Numbered from the stretch's first letter, positions 19,401 through 28,667 are shown. The stretch is DNA of 64,000 nt from JAQWBS01 sp047975765 (GCA_047975765.1 JBKEEF010000003.1:1-64000); one strand, 5' to 3'. Numbers and translations: made by a program. Notes: generated by a model from the letters alone, not told the origin.

Positions 19401-20580
19401 CATGACCATAAAGCTCTAATTTTGCATATACGAAAGGTTTGAACAATTCCAAAGCCATTTTCTTAGGCAAACCACATTGGTGAAGTTTGAGTTCAGGACC
19501 AACCGTAATAACGGAACGACCAGAATAGTCAACACGTTTACCAAGCAAGTTTTGACGGAAACGACCTTGTTTACCTTTAAGCATATCTGACAAAGATTTG
19601 AGTGGACGTTTGTTTGTACCAGTAATCGCACGTGAGCGACGACCATTATCAAACAAAGCATCAACAGCTTCTTGCAACATTCTTTTTTCGTTACGAACGA
19701 TAATGTCAGGAGCTTGAAGTTCCAACAATCTTTTCAAACGGTTGTTACGGTTAATCACACGACGATACAAATCGTTCAAGTCTGAAGTCGCAAAACGACC
19801 ACCATCAAGTGGAACGAGTGGACGAAGTTCAGGTGGAATAACCGGAAGAACATCAAGAACCATCCATTCTGGTTTTGAACCAGATTCAACGAATGCTTCA
19901 ATGATTTTCAAACGTTTAATCAATTTCTTACGTTTTGATTCAGAAGTACTTCCCTTCAATTCATCGCGAATTTCAGTTCTTTCACCTTCTAAGTCAATTT
20001 GAGACAAAATTTCTTTCAATGCTTCCGCACCAATAGCTGCACGGAAACTATCTTCACCATATTCATCTACTGCATTTTGATATTCTTCTTCAGTCAACAA
20101 CTGATTTACTGCCAAAGGTGTTAAACCTGGCTCAATCACGATGTAGCTTTCAAAATAGAGAACTCTTTCCAAGTTTTTGATGGAAATATCTGTCAAAATT
20201 GCAATACGAGATGGCAAAGACTTCAAGAACCAAATGTGAGCAACCGGAGCTGCCAATTCGATATGTCCCATTCTTTCACGACGTACTTTGGAAAGTGTAA
20301 CTTCAACGCCACACTTTTCGCAGACGATACCGCGATATTTCATTCTTTTATATTTACCGCACAAACATTCATAGTCTTTTACAGGACCAAAAATTCTTGC
20401 ACAGAACAAACCGTCTCTTTCCGGTTTGAATGTTCTATAGTTAATTGTCTCAGGTTTTTTAACTTCACCATAAGACCAAGAACGAATTTGCTCAGGAGAA
20501 GCAATGGAGATTTTGATTTCATCAAAAGATTCTCCACTTGTCACTTGCTGCTGACCAAATAATTTCATTACATCATTCAT
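16411..20580 (-). CDS. rpoC: RNA polymerase subunit beta-prime
   Basis: This 1389-residue subunit carries the catalytic centre NADFDGDQMAVH (about residue 460). It also has the N-terminal zinc site CLCGKYKRMKYRGIVCEKCG, a second zinc site CECKNGVCAACYG, the trigger-loop region MRTFHIGGAA and the rudder/lid region KQGRFRQNLLGKRVDYSGRS. Length is normal for alphaproteobacteria. It starts 20 bases after rpoB on the same strand and ends the ribosomal protein/RNA polymerase operon. Confidence 0.98.
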   Translation of the reverse strand: MNDVMKLFGQQQVTSGESFDEIKISIASPEQIRSWSYGEVKKPETINYRTFKPERDGLFCARIFGPVKDYECLCGKYKRMKYRGIVCEKCGVEVTLSKVRRERMGHIELAAPVAHIWFLKSLPSRIAILTDISIKNLERVLYFESYIVIEPGLTPLAVNQLLTEEEYQNAVDEYGEDSFRAAIGAEALKEILSQIDLEGERTEIRDELKGSTSESKRKKLIKRLKIIEAFVESGSKPEWMVLDVLPVIPPELRPLVPLDGGRFATSDLNDLYRRVINRNNRLKRLLELQAPDIIVRNEKRMLQEAVDALFDNGRRSRAITGTNKRPLKSLSDMLKGKQGRFRQNLLGKRVDYSGRSVITVGPELKLHQCGLPKKMALELFKPFVYAKLELYGHATTIKAAKRMVEKERPEVWDVLEEVIREHPVLLNRAPTLHRLGIQAFEPTLVEGKAIQLHPLVCTAFNADFDGDQMAVHVPLSIEAQLEARVLMMSTNNILLPASGKPVIVPSQDMVLGIYYLSYEAEGMIGEGSVFADIDEVELALNAKAVDLHSKIKCRMEYIDDEGVLKRGLVETTPGRILLSAVLPKHKDVPFSLINRLVKKKEIAEIIDIIYRHCDQKETVIFADKIMALGFKHACQAGISFGKADLIVPDSKTALIAETEKQVKEFEEQYQNGLITKGEKYNKVVDIWAACTDKVADEMMKNISQIKDGYINSVYMMAHSGARGSAAQMRQLAGMRGLMAKPNGEIIEQPIISNFKEGLKVSEYFNSTHGARKGLADTALKTANSGYLTRRLVDVAQDVVITETNCGTDNGIIIRPVVDGGNVIVSIGERILGRTLGEDIIHPETGALVLPKGRLVNEADAELVEKAGVEQVKIRSVLTCECKNGVCAACYGRDLARGTAVSIGEAVGVIAAQSIGEPGTQLTMRTFHIGGAAQKGAEQSAVEIPFAGVLKLDNKRTITDSAGNLVVLARNCEIVIEDEKGREKSRHLVPYGAKILVKEESKVKKGQKVAEWDPFTIPVISEKAGKVELVDLINNVSVKETVDETTGINSKVVTDWRNGKSGTLGLKPSIILKDEKGNAITFDNGKEMRYYLAVDAILNVDNGVEVKVGDVLARIPRESSKTKDITGGLPRVAELFEARRPKDQAIITDIDGMVEYGKDYKTKQRIRVIPKKGEPLEYLVPKGRHLVVHDGDIVKKGDLLVDGTPAPHDILRVLGVEKLAEYLVKEVQDVYRLQGVKINDKHIETIVSQMLRKVEVTIPGDTTFLIGEQVDRDDFEAENAKVLAENGIPAEADSILLGITKASLQTKSFISAASFQETTRVLTEAAVSGKSDKLIGLKENVIVGRLIPAGTGSVLRALRRVAAQNDKEIAALKNADITADAVIETAENAS

Positions 20581-20599
20581 TATTCAATTCTCCCTAGGC

Positions 20600-23500
20600 T
20601 TATACTTCTTCGCTCAACAATTCGATGTTCAAACACAATGACTTAATTTCCTTTGTCAATACATTGAATGACTCTGGAATGCCTGCTTCGAAACCATCTT
20701 CACCGCGAACAATTGCTTCATAAACCTTAGTACGACCACTCACATCATCTGACTTAACAGTTAACATTTCTTGCAATGTATATGCAGCACCATAAGCTTG
20801 AAGTGCCCACACTTCCATTTCACCGAAACGCTGACCACCGAACTGAGCCTTACCACCCAAAGGTTGTTGTGTAACCAAAGAGTATGGACCAACAGAACGT
20901 GCGTGCATTTTTTCATCAACAATGTGGTGAAGTTTAATCATATAAATTACACCGACAGTAACTTTTCTATCGAACTTCTCACCAGTTCTACCATCATACA
21001 AGTCAATTTGACCAGAAGTTGGAAGACCTGCTAAAGTGAGCATTTCATCGATATCAGCTTCATGTGCACCATCGAATACTGGAGTTGCCATTGGCACACC
21101 AGCTTTGAGGTGATCAACCATATCAAGCAATTCATCTTTATCCAAAGCCTTAACGTCACGTTCATATTGTTTTTTACCATAAACGTCACGAAGTTTTGCA
21201 TTAAGTTCGTCGATTGTTTTTTCACCGGCTTTATATTGTTCAACCATTTCGTTCAATTGACGGCCAAGTTCTTTTGCAGCCCAACCAAGGTGGGTTTCAA
21301 GAATCTGACCAACGTTCATACGAGAAGGCACACCAAGTGGGTTAAGCACGATGTCTACAGAAGTACCATCTTCCATGTATGGCATATCTTGAAGAGGCAA
21401 TACGCGTGAAACCACACCTTTGTTTCCGTGACGTCCAGCGAGTTTATCACCAGGTTGTGTCTTTCTCTTAGTTGCAATAAAGACTTTAACCATTTTAAGA
21501 ACACCAGGAAGCAAATCGTCACCACGTTGAACTTTTTCAACTTTGTTTTCGAAATGTTTTTGAATTTTTTCAATTCTTGCATCAAATGCCGCAACGAAAC
21601 CTTCAATGTTAGACATTACAGTTTCATCTTTAACAATGATTTTTCTCCATTGAGCAGAAGGAAGCGTTTCCAAAACATCTAAAGTAACTTTAGAGTTTTT
21701 AGCAACACCTTTTGGTCCATCAACAACAGTTTGACCATTGAGCATTGTTTTCAATCTTTCTTCAAAGCTTCTACGAACGATGGCAATTTCATCTTCACGG
21801 TCTTTAGCAAGTTGAGAAATTTCTTCTTGTTCAATTGACAATGCACGTTCGTCTTTCTCAACACCACGGCGAGAGAATACGTGAACATCAACAACCACAC
21901 CTTCAATACCAGGAGCAACACGAAGAGATGTATCTCTTACATCACTAGCCTTTTCACCGAAGATTGCGCGAAGCAATTTTTCTTCAGGCGTAACTGGGCT
22001 TTCGCCTTTAGGTGTAACTTTACCAACAAGAATATCACCAGTCTTAACTTCTGCACCAATATAAACGATACCAGCTTCATCCAAGTTGCGAAGCGCTTCT
22101 TCACCAACGTTTGGAATATCACGCGTAATTTCTTCTTGACCGAGTTTAGTGTCACGAGCCATAACTTCAAATTCTTCAATGTGAAGAGAAGTCAAAACGT
22201 CATCACGAGAAACTCTTTCAGAAAGCAAAATTGAGTCTTCATAGTTATAACCATTCCATGGCATAAATGCAACGAGGAGGTTTTTACCAAGAGCCAATTC
22301 ACCCATATCAGTACAAGGACCATCTGCAATAATGTCACCAGCTTTCACTTCATCGCCAACTTTCACTAATGGAACTTGGTTGATACAAGTGTTTTGGTTT
22401 GAACGACGGAACTTTTGAAGTTTGTAAATTTCAACACCAATGTCTCCAGCATTTCCTGCATGTGAACGAACAACAATACGGTTTGCATCAACTGCATCAA
22501 CCACACCATCATATTTCACAACAACAGTTGCACCAGAGTCACGAGCTACAACAGCTTCCATACCTGTTCCAACGAGTGGAGCAGAAGAACGGAGCAGAGG
22601 AACACCTTGACGTTGCATGTTTGAACCCATTAATGCACGGTTCGCATCGTCATTTTCCAAGAATGGAATCAAAGCAGTTGCCACAGAAACCAATTGTTGT
22701 GGAGAGACGTCAATCAAATCAATTTCTTCCGCAGGAGCAAGTTCAAATTCGCCTGCTTTACGGCAAGTGATCAATTCTTCTTCAAAACGACCGTCTGCTT
22801 TAACCACAGCATTCGCTTCAGCAATTACATATTTTCCTTCATTATTAGCTGAAAGATAAATAACTTCGTCAGTTACAACACCATTCACAACTTTACGATA
22901 TGGACATTCAATGAAGCCATATTTGTTGATTCTAGCAAATGTAGAAAGAGAGTTAATTAAACCAATATTTGGACCTTCAGGAGTTTCAATCGGACAAATA
23001 CGACCATAGTGAGTTGGGTGTACGTCACGAACTTCAAAGCCTGCTCTTTCACGAGAAAGACCACCAGGTCCTAATGCTGAAAGACGACGTTTGTGAGTAA
23101 TTTCTGAAAGTGGATTGTTTTGATCCATAAATTGTGACAATTGTGAAGAGCCAAAGAATTCACGGATAACAGCAGCAATAGGTTTTGCATTTACCAAATC
23201 TTGAGGCTTAACATTAATCAAAGCTTCAGAACTCATTCTTTCACGAATAGCTCTTTCCATTCTGAGCAAGCCCATACGGTATTGGTTTTCCATCAATTCA
23301 CCAACTGAACGAACACGACGGTTTCCAAGGTGGTCAATATCATCAACTTCACCTTTACCATCACGAAGTTCAACAAGGCGTTTCACGATAAGCAAAATAT
23401 CTTCTCTACGAAGAATACGCTTTGTATCTGGAGCTTCTTCAAAAGAAACATCAAGTGATGCATTCATTTTCACACGACCTACAGCAGACAAGTCATAACG

Positions 23501-24766
23501 TTCCATATCAAAGAACAAGTTATTGAACAATTGGTCAGCTGTGTCATAGGTCGGTGGTTCGCCAGGACGCATTACACGATAGATATCAAGCAAAGCTTCT
23601 TCACGGCAGCTATTTTTATCAATTTCAAGCGTGTTTCTGATATATGGACCAACGTTCACATTATCAATGTAGCAAGTCTTGATTTCAGTAATTTTTGCTG
23701 CTTTAATTTTTTCCAAAACTTCTTTGTTAAGTTCAGCACCTGCATCAGCAAGAACTTCACCTGTTTTCTTGTCAACAATAGCTTTAGACAAGAACTTACC
23801 AAACAAATAATCATTTGGAATAACAATTGTCTTAAGACCATCTTCAAACAATTTCAAAGCTGCTCTAGGAGTTAATTTTTTACCAGCAGGAACAGCAACT
23901 TCACCTGTTTCAGCATCAACTAAATCGATGTCAAATTTAACACCTTTCATACGTTGATAAGGGAATGCAGTTTTCCAGCCTTTTTTATCAGCAGTCCAAA
24001 CATCAGTTTCATAGAAGTAAGAAAGAATTTCTTCTCTATCCATGCCTTTGATGTCTGCTGGATTAATTTTTTTGCCTTCTTTTTCAAGTTTTGCAATTTT
24101 TTTTGCAGTTTCTTCAGAATACAAAGAATACAAAATTGAAGTCACAGGAATTTTACGGCGACGGTCGATACGAGCATATACCAAATCTTTGGCATCAAAC
24201 TCGAAATCCAACCATGAACCACGGTAAGGAATGATGCGGGCAGCAAACAAATATTTACCACTAGCCACTGTTTTTCCTTTATCGTGATCAAAGAAAACGC
24301 CTGGAGAACGGTGCATTTGGGAAACGACAACACGTTCTGTTCCATTAAACACGAAAGTACCTTTCTTTGTCATCAAAGGAAGGTCGCCCATGTATACATC
24401 TTGTTCTTTAATATCATGAATAGATTTTGCACCAGTTGCTTCATCAATGTCCCAAACAACCAAACGAAGTGTAGCTTTTACTGGAGCAGCATAAGTCATA
24501 CCTCTTTTGATACATTCTTCAACATCGTATTTTGGCTCTTCAAGTTCATAAGAAACGAACTCAAGTTCACCAGAACCGGAATAATCTTTAATAGGGAAGA
24601 TTGATTTGAAAACTTGTTCAAGACCAAATTCGCAGTCAGTATCCTTATTGATAAAGCTGTCGTACGAACCAGTTTGAACTTCGATTAAGCTTGGCATAGC
24701 TGACACGGCGTCAATTTTACCAAAACTTCTTCTTACACGTTTCTTGCTCGTATAAGATTTGTCCAT
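20600..24766 (-). CDS. rpoB: RNA polymerase subunit beta
   Basis: This 1388-residue subunit shows the rifampicin-pocket region, with SSQLSQFMDQNNPLSEITHK followed by RRLSALGPGGL, of wild-type proteobacterial form. It also shows HPTHYGRICPIETPEGPNIG, the C-terminal KLAGRHGNKGVVS and MEVWALQAYGAA. It is preceded by a 381-base gap after rplL and followed by rpoC after 19 bases. Confidence 0.98.
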   Translation of the reverse strand: MDKSYTSKKRVRRSFGKIDAVSAMPSLIEVQTGSYDSFINKDTDCEFGLEQVFKSIFPIKDYSGSGELEFVSYELEEPKYDVEECIKRGMTYAAPVKATLRLVVWDIDEATGAKSIHDIKEQDVYMGDLPLMTKKGTFVFNGTERVVVSQMHRSPGVFFDHDKGKTVASGKYLFAARIIPYRGSWLDFEFDAKDLVYARIDRRRKIPVTSILYSLYSEETAKKIAKLEKEGKKINPADIKGMDREEILSYFYETDVWTADKKGWKTAFPYQRMKGVKFDIDLVDAETGEVAVPAGKKLTPRAALKLFEDGLKTIVIPNDYLFGKFLSKAIVDKKTGEVLADAGAELNKEVLEKIKAAKITEIKTCYIDNVNVGPYIRNTLEIDKNSCREEALLDIYRVMRPGEPPTYDTADQLFNNLFFDMERYDLSAVGRVKMNASLDVSFEEAPDTKRILRREDILLIVKRLVELRDGKGEVDDIDHLGNRRVRSVGELMENQYRMGLLRMERAIRERMSSEALINVKPQDLVNAKPIAAVIREFFGSSQLSQFMDQNNPLSEITHKRRLSALGPGGLSRERAGFEVRDVHPTHYGRICPIETPEGPNIGLINSLSTFARINKYGFIECPYRKVVNGVVTDEVIYLSANNEGKYVIAEANAVVKADGRFEEELITCRKAGEFELAPAEEIDLIDVSPQQLVSVATALIPFLENDDANRALMGSNMQRQGVPLLRSSAPLVGTGMEAVVARDSGATVVVKYDGVVDAVDANRIVVRSHAGNAGDIGVEIYKLQKFRRSNQNTCINQVPLVKVGDEVKAGDIIADGPCTDMGELALGKNLLVAFMPWNGYNYEDSILLSERVSRDDVLTSLHIEEFEVMARDTKLGQEEITRDIPNVGEEALRNLDEAGIVYIGAEVKTGDILVGKVTPKGESPVTPEEKLLRAIFGEKASDVRDTSLRVAPGIEGVVVDVHVFSRRGVEKDERALSIEQEEISQLAKDREDEIAIVRRSFEERLKTMLNGQTVVDGPKGVAKNSKVTLDVLETLPSAQWRKIIVKDETVMSNIEGFVAAFDARIEKIQKHFENKVEKVQRGDDLLPGVLKMVKVFIATKRKTQPGDKLAGRHGNKGVVSRVLPLQDMPYMEDGTSVDIVLNPLGVPSRMNVGQILETHLGWAAKELGRQLNEMVEQYKAGEKTIDELNAKLRDVYGKKQYERDVKALDKDELLDMVDHLKAGVPMATPVFDGAHEADIDEMLTLAGLPTSGQIDLYDGRTGEKFDRKVTVGVIYMIKLHHIVDEKMHARSVGPYSLVTQQPLGGKAQFGGQRFGEMEVWALQAYGAAYTLQEMLTVKSDDVSGRTKVYEAIVRGEDGFEAGIPESFNVLTKEIKSLCLNIELLSEEV

Positions 24767-25147
24767 TGTGTTTCATCCTCTTAATTTGAATTCTGCGACT
24801 ATACTGTTGGAAAACCAAACCCCGTCAACAGAAGGTTTATATTACATAACATGTTAAAATATAAAAGCTCAACCTCAACCACCGTGTCACGTTTAAGACC
24901 TATAAGTCAGATTGAATCAAAATAATATCTTCTAGATTTTAGCAAATTAAACGGCCACGATAACTTGCTAAAACCCAAAAGGATTTTTTCTTAATAATTT
25001 AAAACTCTAAAAAGGTGCATCAAAAGACCACCTTCTAGAATAACTCACACTCTTATCTCATTGGCAGAAACAATCTGAACTTGAGCCAGAGTGCAATGGG
25101 GATTTTAAAAGTTTACAAAACCCCCAAGCAAAACACTCTAGAGTAGA
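24767..25147 (-). other. rplL-rpoB intergenic region with several inverted repeats
   Basis: This 381-base stretch has no convincing gene. It holds inverted repeats: TTTTAGCAA/TTGCTAAAA (24937-24945/24965-24973), AAGGTG with CACCTT near 25012-25034, and a GGGG..CCCC hairpin near 25098-25126. None has a clean T-tract in the minus direction. In E. coli the corresponding gap holds a partial terminator and an RNase III processing site that set rpoBC expression below that of the ribosomal proteins; a similar role here is inference. Confidence 0.4.
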
Positions 25148-25516
25148 TTATTTCAATTCTACTTTAGCGCCAGCAGCTTCTAACTTAGCTTTAATTTCTT
25201 CAGCTTCAGCTTTAGGAGCAGCTTCTTTAACAGTTTTAGGTGCGCCATCAACGAGGTCTTTAGCTTCTTTCAAGCCCAAACCAGTAATTGTTCTGATTTC
25301 TTTAATTACGTTGATTTTGTTTGCGCCTGCTTCTGCCAAGATTACATCGAATTCATCTTTTTCTTCTTCAGCAGCAACAGCAGCACCACCAGCGGCAACA
25401 GCTACAGCAGCAGCTGCAGAAACGCCCCATTTTTCTTCTAACATTTTTGAAAGGTCAGCAGCTTCCATAACTGTAAGTGCTGATAATTCGTCTACCAATT
25501 TGGCTAAATCTGCCAT
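25148..25516 (-). CDS. rplL: Ribosomal protein bL12 (L7/L12)
   Basis: This 122-residue stalk protein recruits translation factors. It has an N-terminal dimerisation domain (LAKLVDELSALTVMEAADLSKMLEEKWGV), an Ala-rich hinge (residues 35-52) and a C-terminal factor-binding domain with KINVIKEIRTITGLGLKEAK and LVDGAPKTVKE. It lies 210 bases after rplJ; the gap has a short hairpin (25692-25705) near the rplJ stop and a GGAG ribosome site before the start. Confidence 0.97.
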   Translation of the reverse strand: MADLAKLVDELSALTVMEAADLSKMLEEKWGVSAAAAVAVAAGGAAVAAEEEKDEFDVILAEAGANKINVIKEIRTITGLGLKEAKDLVDGAPKTVKEAAPKAEAEEIKAKLEAAGAKVELK

Positions 25517-25726
25517 TTTTTTTCTCCAATAAAATTAAATTTCACTAAAAATCTAAAAGTCTATAACTCTTAAAAACACAAACTCATCTAAAAAATATTC
25601 ACAATTTTACTTTTTAGGTTGATGAATAGAGTGATTTTGAAGGGAAGAAAAATTTTAGTGTAGATATAACTACATGAATTTTTCGCCACCGAGCAAAATT
25701 GCTCTAGATACAACATAAAAATAAAA

Positions 25727-26209
25727 TTAAGCAGCTTCTTTTTCAGAATAAGCTTTTGTAACTCTTGCAAGTTGAGATGCAGGAGCTTGTAACAAACCAA
25801 TAAGTTTCGCTCTGAGTTCGTCCATAGATGGGATAGAAGCCAAGTACTTAACTTCATCAGCAGAAAGAACTGCTGCGCCCATTGAACCACCAACAACGAT
25901 TAGCTTTTCATTTGTTTTTGAAAATTCAACGCAAGCTTTTGCTGCAGATACTGGATCATTAGCAAATGCAATAGCCGTAGGACCAACAAACAAGTCAGCC
26001 ATATTTTCAAATTTTGTGCCTTTTAGAGCAAGACGTGTAATACGATTTTTGGTAACCTTAAACCCAGCACCAACTTTTCTGATTTCGTTTCTCAATGCAG
26101 AAACTTGAGCCACTGTAAGGCCCTTGTAGTGTGATACTACAAGCATTTCTGAACTGTTAAACAATTCATTCAGTTCGCTGAGCAACTGTGCTTTTTCTTC
26201 ACGGTTCAC
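25727..26209 (-). CDS. rplJ: Ribosomal protein uL10
   Basis: This 160-residue protein anchors L7/L12 dimers to the ribosome. The frame is open from 26263, but I chose GTG 26209: GGAGATAACTCAA precedes it, and the protein then begins VNREEKAQLLSELNELF like other L10 proteins, whereas the upstream codons look non-conserved. Contained motifs include VVSHYKGLTVAQV, RNEIRKVGAGFKVTKN and FVGPTAIAF, with a C-terminal helix for L12 binding. A structured leader lies upstream. Confidence 0.95.
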   Translation of the reverse strand: MNREEKAQLLSELNELFNSSEMLVVSHYKGLTVAQVSALRNEIRKVGAGFKVTKNRITRLALKGTKFENMADLFVGPTAIAFANDPVSAAKACVEFSKTNEKLIVVGGSMGAAVLSADEVKYLASIPSMDELRAKLIGLLQAPASQLARVTKAYSEKEAA

Positions 26210-26294
26210 TTGAGTTATCTCCAAAAAAACATTTGCATTACCTGCAATGTTCAGTTTACACAACCACCAAAAAATTTCAGTGGTACTCTAAAAT

Positions 26295-26392
26295 CTGTCC
26301 AGGAGAAAAAAGAAAATCTTTTATACCTACTCCCGTCTATGTAGGAAATTAAGAGCTTTAATTACTTAAAGACCACCTACAGTCTTGGACAG
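26295..26392 (-). promoter_or_regulatory. Structured L10 leader (putative L10-L12 autoregulatory site)
   Basis: Three nested stems fold this stretch of the rplJ leader: CTGTCC/GGACAG (26295-26300/26387-26392), TGTAGG/CCTACA (26340-26345/26376-26381) and CTTTAA/TTAAAG (26356-26361/26366-26371). A leader that binds the L10(L12)4 complex before rplJ is established in bacteria. That this fold is that element is inferred from position and nesting. Confidence 0.5.
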
Positions 26393-26428
26393 TGTCCCCA
26401 AGTAGATTTCAAAGAAACCCCTTGAGGG

Positions 26429-26467
26429 CGGAGATGAAATATAAAACCTCATCTCCGAATTTTTTTG
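26429..26467 (+). terminator. Terminator-like hairpin pointing away from rplJ (antisense direction)
   Basis: Perfect 9-bp stem (26429-26437/26449-26457) followed on the plus strand by AATTTTTTT. The genes here run on the minus strand, where the hairpin has no T-tract. It may block antisense transcription or simply be an RNA-stability hairpin between rplA and rplJ. Confidence 0.45.
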
Positions 26468-26515
26468 CCATATGAAAAGAATTATCAAAATTCCAATCAT
26501 AAGCGAAGCAATCTA

Positions 26516-27199
26516 CTAAAGACTAGTTAAGTCTACTCTAATACCAACACCCATTGTAGAGCTCAAAGAAATCTTTTTCAAATAGTTTCCTTTAAGACCT
26601 TGAGGTTTTGCTTTCAAGATAGCATCGATGAAAGTTTTTGCATTTTCTGTAAGTTGTTCAGAAGAAAAACTTGCTTTACCGATACCAGCGTGAATAATAC
26701 CATTTTTTTCAACACGGTATTGAACTTCACCAGCTTTTGCTTTCTTAACAGCATTAGCAACATCAACAGTAACTGTTCCGAGTTTAGGGTTTGGCATCAA
26801 GCCTTTTGGTCCCAAAATTCTAGCTACTTTACCAGCAATACCCATCATGTCAGGCGTTGCAATACATCTATCAAAATCAACTTTTCCAGAAAGGATAGAG
26901 TCGATCAAGCTTTCAGCACCAACAACATCTGCACCAGCAGCCTTTGCTTCATCAGCTTTTTCACCTTGAGCAATTACGGCTACGCGAAGAGTTTTACCTG
27001 TACCATGAGGAAGAGAGCATACACCTCTAACCATTTGGTCAGCATATTTAGGGTCAACACCCAAGTTCAATGCAATATCAATTGTTTCATCGAATTTTGC
27101 AGTCGCATTAGACTTAACAACTTCAACAGCTTCAGTCAAAGCCAAAGCAGCATCTTTGTTAATGTTTTTATATGCGTTTACGATTCTTTTTCCACTCAT
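26516..27199 (-). CDS. rplA: Ribosomal protein uL1
   Basis: This 227-residue large-subunit protein of the L1 stalk also acts as a translational repressor of the L11 operon in E. coli. Characteristic parts are KFDETIDIALNLGVDPKYAD, VRGVCSLPHGTGK, GPKGLMPNPKLGTVT and the C-terminal TMGVGIRVD. It starts 4 bases after rplK, so the two are translationally linked. Confidence 0.97.
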   Translation of the reverse strand: MSGKRIVNAYKNINKDAALALTEAVEVVKSNATAKFDETIDIALNLGVDPKYADQMVRGVCSLPHGTGKTLRVAVIAQGEKADEAKAAGADVVGAESLIDSILSGKVDFDRCIATPDMMGIAGKVARILGPKGLMPNPKLGTVTVDVANAVKKAKAGEVQYRVEKNGIIHAGIGKASFSSEQLTENAKTFIDAILKAKPQGLKGNYLKKISLSSTMGVGIRVDLTSL

Positions 27200-27203
27200 G
27201 TTC

Positions 27204-27641
27204 TTAGCCCTCTACCTTGATGCCCATAGATCTAGCTTGACCAGCAACCATTTGCATAGCTGATTCAACTGTTGAACAGTTAAGGTCTGGCATTTTAGAT
27301 TCGGCAATTTCTTTAACTTGAGCAGTAGTAATTTTTCCTGCAACAACTTTACCAGGTTCTTTAGAAGCAGATTTAAGACCTGCAGCTTTCTTAATGTAAT
27401 AAGATACTGGTGGAAGTTTTGTGATGAAAGTAAAGCTTTTATCTTCAAATGCAGTAATAATTACTGGAACAGGAATACCTGATTCCATTTTTTGAGTTTC
27501 TGCATTGAATGCTTTACAAAATTCCATAATATTCAAACCTTTTTGACCCAAAGCTGGACCAACTGGAGGAGAAGGATTAGCCTTTCCTGCAGGGATTTGA
27601 AGCTTAATGAAACCTAAAATCTTTTTCTTAGATTTAGCCAT
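27204..27641 (-). CDS. rplK: Ribosomal protein uL11
   Basis: This 145-residue protein of the GTPase-associated centre has the Pro-rich start IKLQIPAGKANPSPPVGPALGQ, then GLNIMEFCKAFN and the C-terminal signature region MQMVAGQARSMGIKV. It is the first gene of the rplKAJL-rpoBC block. In most bacteria nusG lies directly upstream; here a gene on the other strand intervenes, and a candidate promoter sits at 27764-27791. Confidence 0.97.
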   Translation of the reverse strand: MAKSKKKILGFIKLQIPAGKANPSPPVGPALGQKGLNIMEFCKAFNAETQKMESGIPVPVIITAFEDKSFTFITKLPPVSYYIKKAAGLKSASKEPGKVVAGKITTAQVKEIAESKMPDLNCSTVESAMQMVAGQARSMGIKVEG

Positions 27642-27662
27642 TTTTTACCTCTATTTCCTAGG

Positions 27663-27701
27663 TTTCGTGGTCAACAAGACTATGGCAAATCTCCCACGAA
27701 A
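27663..27701 (-). promoter_or_regulatory. rplK leader hairpin, possible L1-binding site
   Basis: A perfect 8-bp stem TTTCGTGG/CCACGAAA (27663-27670/27694-27701) with a 23-base loop lies 22 bases before rplK. L1 represses the L11 operon by binding its leader in E. coli; assigning this hairpin to that role is inference from position. Confidence 0.35.
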
Positions 27702-27763
27702 TTATATTAAAAACATACGATTCGCTTAAAAGAAACGGATTCATCCCTTTCAAGAGTCGCGTA

Positions 27764-27791
27764 TGTATAACATAACCGATTCAAAAAGCAA
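27764..27791 (-). promoter_or_regulatory. Candidate sigma-70 promoter for rplK operon
   Basis: On the minus strand TTGCTT (27786-27791), a 16-base spacer and TATACA (27764-27769) lie about 120 bases before rplK. It gives the ribosomal operon its own promoter, needed because nusG is separated from it. Confidence 0.4.
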
Positions 27792-27843
27792 GGATTTTTT
27801 GAAAAAAAATTTCACAAAGTTTTCAATATCCAGAGATTTATTA

Positions 27844-27872
27844 TTGACAAAAAAACCACCAAGAACTAAAAT
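27844..27872 (+). promoter_or_regulatory. Near-consensus sigma-70 promoter for the 28047 gene
   Basis: TTGACA (27844-27849), a 17-base spacer and TAAAAT (27867-27872) on the plus strand, about 175 bases before the start codon of the inserted gene. This is one of the best promoter matches in the window. Confidence 0.6.
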
Positions 27873-28046
27873 TTGAATACGAACTAATTATTTTGGATTT
27901 ATTCTCTCTACTTCATTGAATTTTATTCAGAGATATCCATAACCCTTAAAAAAGTATAATCAAAAAAATATATAATATTATATGCCTATGAAATTAAGTT
28001 TCTCTATTTCATCTAAGTAGTTATTAATATTAAAAAATATAAGACA

Positions 28047-28655
28047 ATGAAAACAAAAAATACTGTAATTCCTATCATTGATCAGGATTACATTAAAAAC
28101 ATAAGTTACGGCAAAAAAGATGAAGCACTTGTGGTCTCAAATGAAGATAACATTCTTGTCTTTCGCCTAAAAGACGCCGGAGCTCTAATTGAAATTGATT
28201 ATTCAAAAGAAAGTTTCTTCGAAGAAAAATTTCAAAACTTGCTTAAAAGTTTGGTTGAGGAAGACCGAGTGTATGTTCGAATAAGAAAGAGTCATGGTAA
28301 AATTATAGAAGCCTTACCATCTCAAATCTTTTTGACATACGAATTTGAAGCCTCAGCTGCTGCTTTTGAAAAAATTCAAAAAACTGTTGAAGGACTCGAA
28401 GAGGTTTTACGAAGCAAAAACTTAACTCCAGAAGCTAAAAAAGAAGCAAATGAAGAGTTAAAACACGCTAACAACAACCTTAAGAAGTTCAATCGCAGAA
28501 TGACAAAAGCTGAGAAGCTTCTCGAGCGCTATGGGCAAACAAAGCCGACAAAGGTAAAAAGAAGCTATAGAAAAAAGTGCAATGCTTTGCTCTATCAGCA
28601 GAAAGCTCCTTTGAATATGACAGAACTAGCCAATATCCCGCTTATACCTGCGTGA
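28047..28655 (+). CDS. Protein of unknown function inserted between nusG and rplK
   Basis: This 202-residue hypothetical protein is not recognised. It has no signal peptide or membrane segment. The N-terminal 110 residues look like a mixed alpha/beta globular domain (KDEALVVSNEDNILVFRLKD). Residues about 110-165 are highly charged and helical, a likely coiled coil (FEKIQKTVEGLEEVLRSKN, then KEANEELKHANNNLKKFNRR), and the tail is basic. It runs against its neighbours, has a near-consensus promoter at 27844-27872 and its own terminator, so it is an independent transcription unit placed inside a normally contiguous ribosomal/transcription gene block. It overlaps no other credible frame. Confidence 0.75.
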   Translation: MKTKNTVIPIIDQDYIKNISYGKKDEALVVSNEDNILVFRLKDAGALIEIDYSKESFFEEKFQNLLKSLVEEDRVYVRIRKSHGKIIEALPSQIFLTYEFEASAAAFEKIQKTVEGLEEVLRSKNLTPEAKKEANEELKHANNNLKKFNRRMTKAEKLLERYGQTKPTKVKRSYRKKCNALLYQQKAPLNMTELANIPLIPA

Positions 28656-28667
28656 TATTAAAGATTT

